From contig NZ_JABJWY010000034.1 in NCBI RefSeq assembly GCF_013167215.1, forward strand, positions 62,001 through 126,000: 64,000 nucleotides of DNA. The letters run 5' to 3'. The notes under the pieces were generated by a model. The model worked only from the letters and a program-made list of their open reading frames with translations. It was not told the DNA's origin and made no database searches. Below are positions 1-7,020 of the stretch, piece after piece. The position numbers were made by a program, and so were the translations under genes. Every line of letters starts with the position of its first letter. The first letter of the stretch is position 1. The stretch comes from Sphingobacterium prati (GTDB lineage Bacteria > Bacteroidota > Bacteroidia > Sphingobacteriales > Sphingobacteriaceae).

Positions 1-476
1 ATATATTTTACTTTCCCTTCCTGCACAAGATCTGCCATCGCTTGAACGGTTTCTTCAATCGGCGTATTCTTGTCCAGACGATGCATGTAATAAAGGTCAA
101 TATAATCTGTGTTCAGATTTTTCAAAGAGCGTTCGACTGCCTTTTTTACATATTCCTTTTTCCCGTTGATAGCCCAAGTCACTCTGTTACTATCATTGAT
201 CTCCCAGCCAAATTTTGTCGCAAGGACATAATGTGCCCGATTGTTTTCAACAGCCTTTGCAATAAGTTTTTCATTTTCAAATGGGCCATATAGATCGGCC
301 GTATCGAGAAAATTTCCGCCCAGTTCACAGGATCGATGGATGGTCGCGATAGCCTCGTTTAGATCGACCTTTCCATACATGTCGGCATCTTCAAATCCAG
401 TCATACCCATGCATCCCAAACCTATTTTAGGGATTTCCAGTCCTTGACTTCCTAATTGAATGTGTTCTACGCTCAT
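1..476 (-). CDS. Aldo/keto reductase, N-terminal part (cut by window edge)
   Basis: About 158 codons from the ATG at 476 to the left edge are open, so the C-terminal half is missing. The reading shows the hallmarks of the NADPH-dependent aldo/keto reductase family: an N-terminal GLGCMGM turn, the DTADLYG segment carrying the catalytic Asp and Tyr, the catalytic Lys in ATKFG, and the strand DLYYMHRLD with the active-site His. It is probably a cytoplasmic TIM-barrel oxidoreductase reducing aldehydes or ketones; the substrate cannot be told. The ATG at 476 is chosen because the family motif starts about 20 residues later. Family assignment is firm, function generic. Confidence 0.88.
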   Translation of the reverse strand, partial: MSVEHIQLGSQGLEIPKIGLGCMGMTGFEDADMYGKVDLNEAIATIHRSCELGGNFLDTADLYGPFENEKLIAKAVENNRAHYVLATKFGWEINDSNRVTWAINGKKEYVKKAVERSLKNLNTDYIDLYYMHRLDKNTPIEETVQAMADLVQEGKVKY

Positions 477-813
477 ATTTTTCGTTTTTTGTTGCTACAA
501 ATTTCACTACAAATCATTGTTGCAACGTAAGCAAAATACCGAAAGTTGTATGCGAAATACGGTAGCAAATAAATCGGCAGCTCATTCCGCTGCGCGGCTG
601 CCAATCGGTATTGAAGTATAGTTTTCTGTTTTAGGCATAACATGGAGAAACCTTGGTATGTCCAAGAAATAAATCACCTGATGGCGATAAAAGGCTTTAA
701 AGCCTCTCTTTAAGAAACTTAAAAACATCATCCAGATTTTTAGTTTAAGTGAATATACATTTTCTTTAAAAATGCAGCAATTAACCTGAACTGAAATTTG
801 TCTAATTTGACTA

Positions 814-844
814 TTGTTTCAATAAAATATATTTTTTAGCTTTG
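814..844 (+). promoter_or_regulatory. Bacteroidota-type promoter upstream of the metalloprotease
   Basis: TAGCTTTG at 837-844 matches the Bacteroidota -7 consensus TAnnTTTG exactly, and a TTG at 814-816 sits 20 nt upstream where the -33 element is expected. Transcription would start near 850, about 95 nt before the ATG at 945. The match is visible; promoter activity is inferred. Confidence 0.5.
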
Positions 845-848
845 GTTT

Positions 849-870
849 AATGTAACAGAGGTGTTACATT
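849..870. promoter_or_regulatory. Perfect inverted repeat at the predicted transcription start
   Basis: AATGTAAC and GTTACATT form perfect 8-bp arms around a 6-bp spacer. The repeat begins 5 bp downstream of the -7 box and so overlaps the predicted start site. It could be a repressor operator (the TGTAAC-N6-GTTACA layout resembles Crp/FNR-class sites) or a 5'-UTR hairpin. No regulator is assigned. Confidence 0.4.
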
Positions 871-944
871 ATTCACTCGTTAGTTTTTCATGTGGCCACG
901 TTGTAAGCTGACTTAAATTATGATAGATTAAAAAATAATAACGT

Positions 945-1763
945 ATGGAATTTAGAAAAAAAATCCTATTTGGGTTGATCCTTTCCGCTTCGGCTACCCT
1001 GGTAGCTTGCAACAAAAACACTGAAATCACCACACCACAAGATTCTTCTGAACTAAAAGCAGTCGCATCGGCTGATATACCAGCTGGTTTTAAGGATGCG
1101 CATGTGTGTAAAGATGTCTATTTACCTGGTGGTACTGATCCTAGAGGTGCGGTCATCACGGCAAAAAAATGGACCAATAGAAGCGTCATTACCGTGCGCC
1201 TGTATGGTGGATCAACCAAAGTGCGCCAAAAAGTAATGCAATATGCCAATGAATGGTCCAAATATGCCAATATCACCTTTCGGTTTGTGACCAGTGGTAA
1301 GGCTCAGTTAAGAGTTACTTTTACTGAAGGAGCCGGATCGTACTCTTATATCGGGACCGACGCGCTACGAATTGCTTCCAATCAGGAGACAATGAATTTT
1401 GGCTGGTTTGATGATAATACCCCTGATACCGAATTTAGCCGAACAGTAATCCATGAATTTGGTCACGCATTGGGAATGATCCATGAACACCAACATCCAC
1501 TGGCGGCTATCCCATGGGATAAAGACAAGGTCTATGCCTATTACGCGGGCTATCCAAACTATTGGACACAAAGTGATGTCGATAATAATTTATTTGCAAA
1601 ATATGCAACGACTCAGACGCAATATAGCAGTTATGATAGTAGTTCAATCATGCATTATTCGATCAGTAGCCAGTTGACGACAAATGGTTTCAGTGTTGGA
1701 AACAATACGGTGCTATCTGCAACTGATAAGTCTTTTATCGCGCAGGTGTATCCCAAAAATTAA
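945..1763 (+). CDS. Astacin-like zinc metalloprotease, lipoprotein
   Basis: This 272-residue secreted protease begins with a lipoprotein signal whose predicted acylated Cys is residue 22 (LVAC). The zinc site is the metzincin motif HEFGHALGMIH at residues 170-180, giving His170, Glu171, His174 and His180, followed directly by the Glu typical of astacins (HExxHxxGxxHE). The Met-turn SIMHYS lies at about 234-239 (Met236). These elements place it in the astacin-like (M12A) metzincins and predict cell-envelope protein hydrolysis. There is no recognisable propeptide Asp switch, though the stretch between residues 25 and 60 could act as one. A hairpin terminator follows, so it is probably monocistronic. 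Substrate unknown. Confidence 0.85.
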   Translation: MEFRKKILFGLILSASATLVACNKNTEITTPQDSSELKAVASADIPAGFKDAHVCKDVYLPGGTDPRGAVITAKKWTNRSVITVRLYGGSTKVRQKVMQYANEWSKYANITFRFVTSGKAQLRVTFTEGAGSYSYIGTDALRIASNQETMNFGWFDDNTPDTEFSRTVIHEFGHALGMIHEHQHPLAAIPWDKDKVYAYYAGYPNYWTQSDVDNNLFAKYATTQTQYSSYDSSSIMHYSISSQLTTNGFSVGNNTVLSATDKSFIAQVYPKN

Positions 1764-1783
1764 CGATTAAATTTTAACTTCTT

Positions 1784-1814
1784 CCATACATCCCAGCGTA
1801 TCCGGGGTGTATGG
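1784..1814 (+). terminator. Hairpin terminator after the metalloprotease
   Basis: CCATACATCCC (1784-1794) pairs with GGGGTGTATGG (1804-1814) with one G-T wobble and a 9-nt loop. The following bases are T-rich (tatttatt). It lies 20 nt after the stop codon of the metalloprotease. Confidence 0.6.
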
Positions 1815-1826
1815 TATTTATTAGGC

Positions 1827-2723
1827 ATGAAAAACTACATTACCCTTTTGTCTTTAGGCTTACTTTCAGGCGTGACCATTGCGCAGGAAAATACCACTAA
1901 ATTGACGATAATGCCTAGTATAGCCTGGAACCAGGAAAAATTGGACTGGAATATTGCAGGCGACGAAAATGGCAAAAATCCAAATGTACTTTCTGAACTC
2001 AAATGGCGGAAACTCAGGGGGCCAGAACTCGGAATATCATCCGTCGTCACATTATCTCCAGAGGTTGAAGCAATGGTTTCAATTAGTCATTTTTACATTA
2101 CCCAAGGTATCGTAAATGACTCCGACTATGCAAGCGACAATAGAACGGGAAAAACAGCTGACTTCGACTTCAAAGCTGATCGGGGTCATGCAACCAGCGC
2201 CCGGGCTGAAATCTATTACAGCATCCGAAAGACTGAAAAGTTCTGCCTTGCAGCGCATACGGGATATTTTGGCCGTTATCAGACTTTGTATATGCTTGAT
2301 GGCGAGCAGCCCCTTGTCGTTGGCAAAGAATTGAAGAGTACTTATAAACCCAGATGGCATGGTATTATTCTGGGATTGAATACAGCTTATCATGTCGATC
2401 AATGGCATGTTTGGATGGGGATAAGTGGCCTCTATTTTCCCCGTTATTCGGCCAATGCCAATTGGAATCTGCAGGAGGAATTTAATCATCCGATCAGCTT
2501 TACTCATAAAGCTAAAGGGATGGGCTGGGAAGCATACCTGCAATTGCAACGTCAGGTGGCAAAGGCAATTTACCCTTTTTTACAGGTGGGTTATACAGGG
2601 CTCACAACCAGGACAGGAACAGACCAGCTGTTTAAAACCGATGGTACGAGCCTTACGACGCAGCTGAATGATGTGAATTCTTCAAGTTTTCGTATCGGAC
2701 TGGGGGCCAGAATCCAGTTTTGA
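1827..2723 (+). CDS. Outer-membrane beta-barrel protein, omptin-like
   Basis: The product has 298 residues with a Sec signal ending in TIAQ, alternating hydrophobic strands throughout, and a C-terminal Phe (RIGLGARIQF), the usual outer-membrane barrel signature. Strands such as LSELKWRKLRGPELG and the paired Gly/Tyr-rich segments recall the omptin barrel and the related Protochlamydia-type outer-membrane protein family. The omptin catalytic Asp-Asp/Asp-His set could not be located with confidence, so protease activity is not claimed. It starts about 60 bp after the metalloprotease, beyond a terminator, so it may have its own transcript. It could be a generic porin-like barrel. Confidence 0.6.
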   Translation: MKNYITLLSLGLLSGVTIAQENTTKLTIMPSIAWNQEKLDWNIAGDENGKNPNVLSELKWRKLRGPELGISSVVTLSPEVEAMVSISHFYITQGIVNDSDYASDNRTGKTADFDFKADRGHATSARAEIYYSIRKTEKFCLAAHTGYFGRYQTLYMLDGEQPLVVGKELKSTYKPRWHGIILGLNTAYHVDQWHVWMGISGLYFPRYSANANWNLQEEFNHPISFTHKAKGMGWEAYLQLQRQVAKAIYPFLQVGYTGLTTRTGTDQLFKTDGTSLTTQLNDVNSSSFRIGLGARIQF

Positions 2724-2828
2724 TGAGGATGGACAGTTGAAACATATAACTGATATTTCGATTGATAAAAGGTTCCTATGACTTGCTGTATTTGATCAAT
2801 TTTTGTATCATTGGGGATATCATAACCA

Positions 2829-5800
2829 ATGCAGCATCTAAAGTTTTTTTTATCCGCCTGTCGCTACTTATTCCTTCTACTCATATTAGGTCAGTCTGCT
2901 GCTTTTGCACAAGTCAATACCTATGCATTCAAAACCTTGACATCTGACCAGGGATTGGTTCATAATCACGTTAATTGTGCACTCCGGGATAAGTATAATT
3001 ATCTTTGGTTTGGTACGGAATCTGGCCTGAGCCGATTTGATGGTGTACAATTTACGAATTTCCGTTATTCTGCCAGTAAGGGTACAGGTCTGAGCAGCAA
3101 CGTCATTTCTGCTATTTTTGAGGGCCCTGAAGGCAATGTCTGGATCCGTACCGCCAATCAGATGAATATATATGACCAGCGCTCGGGCACCATCGTTCAA
3201 CAGCTTGACTCGATACTGGCCAACTTAAAATTGCCCATTAAAGATGTATATACCATTCGACAGATAGATGCTCGGACCTTTGCAATACTGTATAGCGATC
3301 GCTCGTTGGGCCTATATGATAAACTAAAAAAGACCTATCGGCCGGTTCCCAGACTGACCGCCAGCAGTAGGGTTACCGATGTCATCCCCGGTCAGGGACA
3401 AGCCATGTGGGTGATCTATGACAATGGCTTGCTCGGCCTTATTGATACCAAATCATTACAAAGCATCCGGACTACCAGGCTGCCCTCAACAAATAAACCG
3501 GTAAATTTTAACCTATTTGCGGATAAAGATGGTGATCTATGGGTCTTCTCAAAAGATATTCCTATTGGTGTGTATTGGCTTAATGCAAATAACTGGTCTG
3601 TCAATCATCTCCAAAAAGAATTGTCAAACCCTTTTGTGGGCAATATCGTGCGGGACGATAAGGGGTCTATCTGGCTTGGTACTGATCATGGTGGAATAAA
3701 CGTATTTAATAAGAGTAATCATTCTGTTGAGATCATCGGCAATGACCGGTATGACTTAAGAAGCCTTCCGTATAATAGTATAACTTCCTTGTACAAGGAT
3801 AAATCGGGTATTATCTGGGCCGGCACCTACAAAGGCGGCATCAGCTATTATCATCCCAATCTGTTGCTGTTTTCATTGATTAAAAATTATCCTGGATTGC
3901 CCAAATCACTTCCTTTTGATGATGTCAATAAATTTGTCCAAGATCGTAAGGGTAACCTTTGGATCGGGACAAACGGAGGTGGGCTGCTTTATTATGACAG
4001 TGTGAAAAAGACTTTCAAACAGTACCTGCATGATGCGCATAATCCAAATAGCTTGAGCAGCAACGTCATTGTTTCACTATTCCTAGATACCGATGATATA
4101 CTGTGGATAGGAACCTATCGCGGGGGGATGTGTCGATTCGATGGCAAAAATTTCAAAGTTTTTCATCGCGATCCGCGACCTGGAAAATTGAACGATGATA
4201 GCGTATGGGAAATCTTTGAAGATAGTTCGCATCGGTTTTGGGTAGGGACACTGAGCAGTGGTCTGTATCTATTCGATAAAGAAACGGAACACTTTTCCAA
4301 AGCATATAACCAGCAGGGGCTTACGGGAAATCACAATTACATCTCGGTCTTGTTCGAGGATTCTAAAAAGCGGCTGTGGATCGGAACCGCCACAGGCTTA
4401 GCCGTACTGGAACCAGACGACAAGATTACCTACATCAGCACAACTAGCTCGCCGAGGAAACTTAGGAATGATCTCATCTATGACATAAAGGAGGATAAAC
4501 AAGGTCGTATCTGGGTAGCTACGCAAGATGGACTACATATCATCGAAGGTGGGAAAATAACATACCTGACAACAAAGGATGGACTTAGCGACGATGCTAT
4601 CCTGGCTTTATTGGTCGATAATCAGGGAAATATCTGGGGCTCAAGTGTAAAGGGCTTGTCCGAAATTGTCGCCACTCGACAGGCTCACAAGTTTATAATC
4701 CGCAATTTTACACAGGAATTGGGCCTGCAAAGTAATGTGTTTAATGAAAACGCAGCTTTAAAGATGGGGGATGGCAGACTTATTTTTGGTGGTCCCAAGG
4801 GATTCAATTTTATCGACCCGGCAAGAGTCAGGGGAGAGGGTGAACTGATTCTACCCGTATTGTCCAATCTCTATTTATTCAACAAGCGAATAGCAGTAGG
4901 CGAAGAATTCTCGGGGCGTGTTATCTACAGTCAATCACTCAATAATCTGAAAGAGCTCAGCCTGCCGCACAACCTCAACGCCTTATCGCTGGAGTTGTCG
5001 ACCTTTGATTATCTGCAACAACATAGTGGACTCTACCAATATCAATTGGCAGGACTGAGTGATGAATGGTTTGATTTTGAACCTGGGACAATGCGGGCCA
5101 ACTTTACCAATCTAGGCTCGCGTACTTATCACTTATATATTCGGCGGGCCATCGACTCGAATAGCTGGTCTGAAGGTGTTCTCCTGCTAACGATTGATAT
5201 ACAACCTCCGTTTTGGCGTTCAAACTGGGCTTTCGTCTTTTATGCCGGACTTGCATTGGCTGCTTTATGGGCATTTTCTTATTTGACAAAACTGCGCGCA
5301 AAGACACGCAACCAACTCTATCTCGCCAATGAGCAGGCGCTGCAGGCTAAAGAACTGGACGCCTTAAAAACACGCTTCTTTACCAATATAAGCCATGAAT
5401 TTAGGACACCGATCAGTTTGATCCTGACCCCCACACAGCACTTACTCGAGGAGGAACAGCATGAAGGTAAAAAAGCAGATCTCAACCTCATCAAGAAAAA
5501 TGCCGATCGCCTACTGAAATTGGTGAATCAGTTACTGGATTTTAGAAAGTTGGAAAAAAGTGAGCTGGAACGGAGTGAGGAATATGGTGATCTGATGGGA
5601 TTTATCCGTGAGCAGCTTGATGCATTTGTCGGGTTGGCACAGCGTAATCGGGTGCTGCTCCAGATGCATATTGCCCCGGATCCCTGTACCGCTTGGTTTG
5701 ATAAGAATAAACTGGAGAGTATTATTTTCAATCTGGTCTCAAATGCAATCAAATTCAGCCCACTGGACGGGATTGTGGCATTTAAAGCTAAAATTGAGGC

Positions 5801-6839
5801 GACAGTGACGGCAAAACTGCTCACTATTGAAATCAGGAATACGGGTACGCCCATTCCCGAACCGCTTCAATCCCGGGTATTTGAACGCTACTTTCAGCTG
5901 GAAGTACCCAATGGTAAACTAAACCAGGGTACCGGTATTGGGCTTTCGATCGTCAAAGACTATGTGGAATTTTTAGGCGGGAATATTACCTTAGCGAGTA
6001 ATCCGCAATGGACTACATTTTCTGTACAGTTGCCCATACAGACCGTCAATGTAGCTACCGAGGCACATGACAATGCAAATCAGGGCCGGCCATGTATTCT
6101 AGTACTCGAGGACGATGCTGATTTCATGCAGTATCTGGAACGGACACTAGGTCTGGACTATACAATTGTTGCGGCACATACGGTCAGTGAAGCAAAATCA
6201 CTCCTGGCCAGGCAGCAGATTGATCTGGTCTTGACCGATCTGAGCCTACCTGGTGAAAGTGGATTGGATCTCTGTCGCTATCTAAAGGATCAGGTCAAGT
6301 ATGCCCATATCCCGGTGCTTATTGTGACTGCAGTCGTCAATCAGAAAACTGAATTAGAGGCACTGCAGGCTGGTGCCACCGACTACATCAATAAACCTTT
6401 TAATATCAATTTATTGCGATCTAAGCTGGCACAGATCCTCAGTCAGCAGCAAAAAATGGTAAAACGCTATAAAAAACAGATTAATGTCAACCTTGCGCAA
6501 CCTGAAATAGCATCCGCGGATGAACAGTTTATCCGCACGCTTGTGAAGGAAATTGAACAGGACTTAAGCGACTCCTCGCTATCGGTCGAATTGCTTGCAA
6601 AACGAATGAATATCACACGGGTTGGACTCTACAAAAAAGTACTTGCGATCACAGGGTATTCTCCCATGGAATATATCCGGCATATCCGGCTCAAACGGGC
6701 CATGCACCTGGTACAAAATTCCAAATTATCCATGGCGGAAATCGCTTATGAAGTGGGATTCGGAAATCCGAAACAATTCAGCAAATATTTTAAATCCGCA
6801 TTTGGCAATTTACCTTCTTTTTACCGTAAGCAACTTTAA
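2829..6839 (+). CDS. Hybrid two-component system sensor/regulator (HTCS)
   Basis: At 1336 residues this has full-length HTCS architecture: signal peptide (1-28), periplasmic two-component-regulator propeller repeats with recurring WIGT/WFGT blades (about 30-690), a Y_Y_Y domain (about 715-790), a transmembrane helix (about 800-821), HisKA with phospho-acceptor His856 in SHEFRTP, HATPase with GTGIGLSIVKDY near 1035, a receiver with phospho-acceptor Asp1137 in LTDLSLPG, and a C-terminal AraC-type helix-turn-helix (about 1235-1336). Proteins of this class bind a cognate oligosaccharide in the periplasm and activate the adjacent uptake locus. It sits directly upstream of the GH31-SusC-SusD-GH2 genes, so those are its likely targets. 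All key residues are present. Confidence 0.96.
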   Translation: MQHLKFFLSACRYLFLLLILGQSAAFAQVNTYAFKTLTSDQGLVHNHVNCALRDKYNYLWFGTESGLSRFDGVQFTNFRYSASKGTGLSSNVISAIFEGPEGNVWIRTANQMNIYDQRSGTIVQQLDSILANLKLPIKDVYTIRQIDARTFAILYSDRSLGLYDKLKKTYRPVPRLTASSRVTDVIPGQGQAMWVIYDNGLLGLIDTKSLQSIRTTRLPSTNKPVNFNLFADKDGDLWVFSKDIPIGVYWLNANNWSVNHLQKELSNPFVGNIVRDDKGSIWLGTDHGGINVFNKSNHSVEIIGNDRYDLRSLPYNSITSLYKDKSGIIWAGTYKGGISYYHPNLLLFSLIKNYPGLPKSLPFDDVNKFVQDRKGNLWIGTNGGGLLYYDSVKKTFKQYLHDAHNPNSLSSNVIVSLFLDTDDILWIGTYRGGMCRFDGKNFKVFHRDPRPGKLNDDSVWEIFEDSSHRFWVGTLSSGLYLFDKETEHFSKAYNQQGLTGNHNYISVLFEDSKKRLWIGTATGLAVLEPDDKITYISTTSSPRKLRNDLIYDIKEDKQGRIWVATQDGLHIIEGGKITYLTTKDGLSDDAILALLVDNQGNIWGSSVKGLSEIVATRQAHKFIIRNFTQELGLQSNVFNENAALKMGDGRLIFGGPKGFNFIDPARVRGEGELILPVLSNLYLFNKRIAVGEEFSGRVIYSQSLNNLKELSLPHNLNALSLELSTFDYLQQHSGLYQYQLAGLSDEWFDFEPGTMRANFTNLGSRTYHLYIRRAIDSNSWSEGVLLLTIDIQPPFWRSNWAFVFYAGLALAALWAFSYLTKLRAKTRNQLYLANEQALQAKELDALKTRFFTNISHEFRTPISLILTPTQHLLEEEQHEGKKADLNLIKKNADRLLKLVNQLLDFRKLEKSELERSEEYGDLMGFIREQLDAFVGLAQRNRVLLQMHIAPDPCTAWFDKNKLESIIFNLVSNAIKFSPLDGIVAFKAKIEATVTAKLLTIEIRNTGTPIPEPLQSRVFERYFQLEVPNGKLNQGTGIGLSIVKDYVEFLGGNITLASNPQWTTFSVQLPIQTVNVATEAHDNANQGRPCILVLEDDADFMQYLERTLGLDYTIVAAHTVSEAKSLLARQQIDLVLTDLSLPGESGLDLCRYLKDQVKYAHIPVLIVTAVVNQKTELEALQAGATDYINKPFNINLLRSKLAQILSQQQKMVKRYKKQINVNLAQPEIASADEQFIRTLVKEIEQDLSDSSLSVELLAKRMNITRVGLYKKVLAITGYSPMEYIRHIRLKRAMHLVQNSKLSMAEIAYEVGFGNPKQFSKYFKSAFGNLPSFYRKQL

Positions 6840-6883
6840 AACAGTGTAATAAGGATTATTTTATTTATTTAAGGACTTTTCAG

Positions 6884-6915
6884 GTTAACAAATTAGCCCC
6901 TAAATGTTAACAAAT
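6884..6915 (+). promoter_or_regulatory. Tandem direct repeat, candidate HTCS binding site
   Basis: GTTAACAAAT occurs at 6884-6893 and again at 6906-6915, exactly 22 bp apart (about two helical turns). Tandem same-face half-sites suit a dimer of an AraC-type domain. The second copy ends 28 bp before the -7 box at 6944. The repeat is seen; assignment to the neighbouring HTCS is inference. Confidence 0.5.
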
Positions 6916-6943
6916 CATAACCATAAGACAACCGGTTGCATTC

Positions 6944-6951
6944 TATATTTG
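6944..6951 (+). promoter_or_regulatory. -7 box for the utilisation locus
   Basis: TATATTTG matches TAnnTTTG exactly, 70 nt before the GH31 start codon. No TTG/TTTG lies at the proper -33 distance, which would fit an activator-dependent promoter served by the upstream direct repeat. Confidence 0.5.
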
Positions 6952-7020
6952 AAATGTTCTTTTGATAAAAAAGGACAATGAATAACCAAGGGAATACAGT
7001 AACCAATAAATCTTATTTAC

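Larger units (their letters stand above)
477..944. other. Intergenic region with divergent promoters
   Basis: This 468-bp spacer separates the divergent aldo/keto reductase and metalloprotease genes. No coding frame is convincing. It carries the promoter-like pair and inverted repeat listed separately at 814-870. The rest is AT-rich without recognised structure. Confidence 0.6.

Noticed and set aside
2079..2549. A 156-codon - strand frame inside the omptin-like gene
   Set aside because: It is antisense to a gene with signal peptide and barrel pattern, and shows no family motif.
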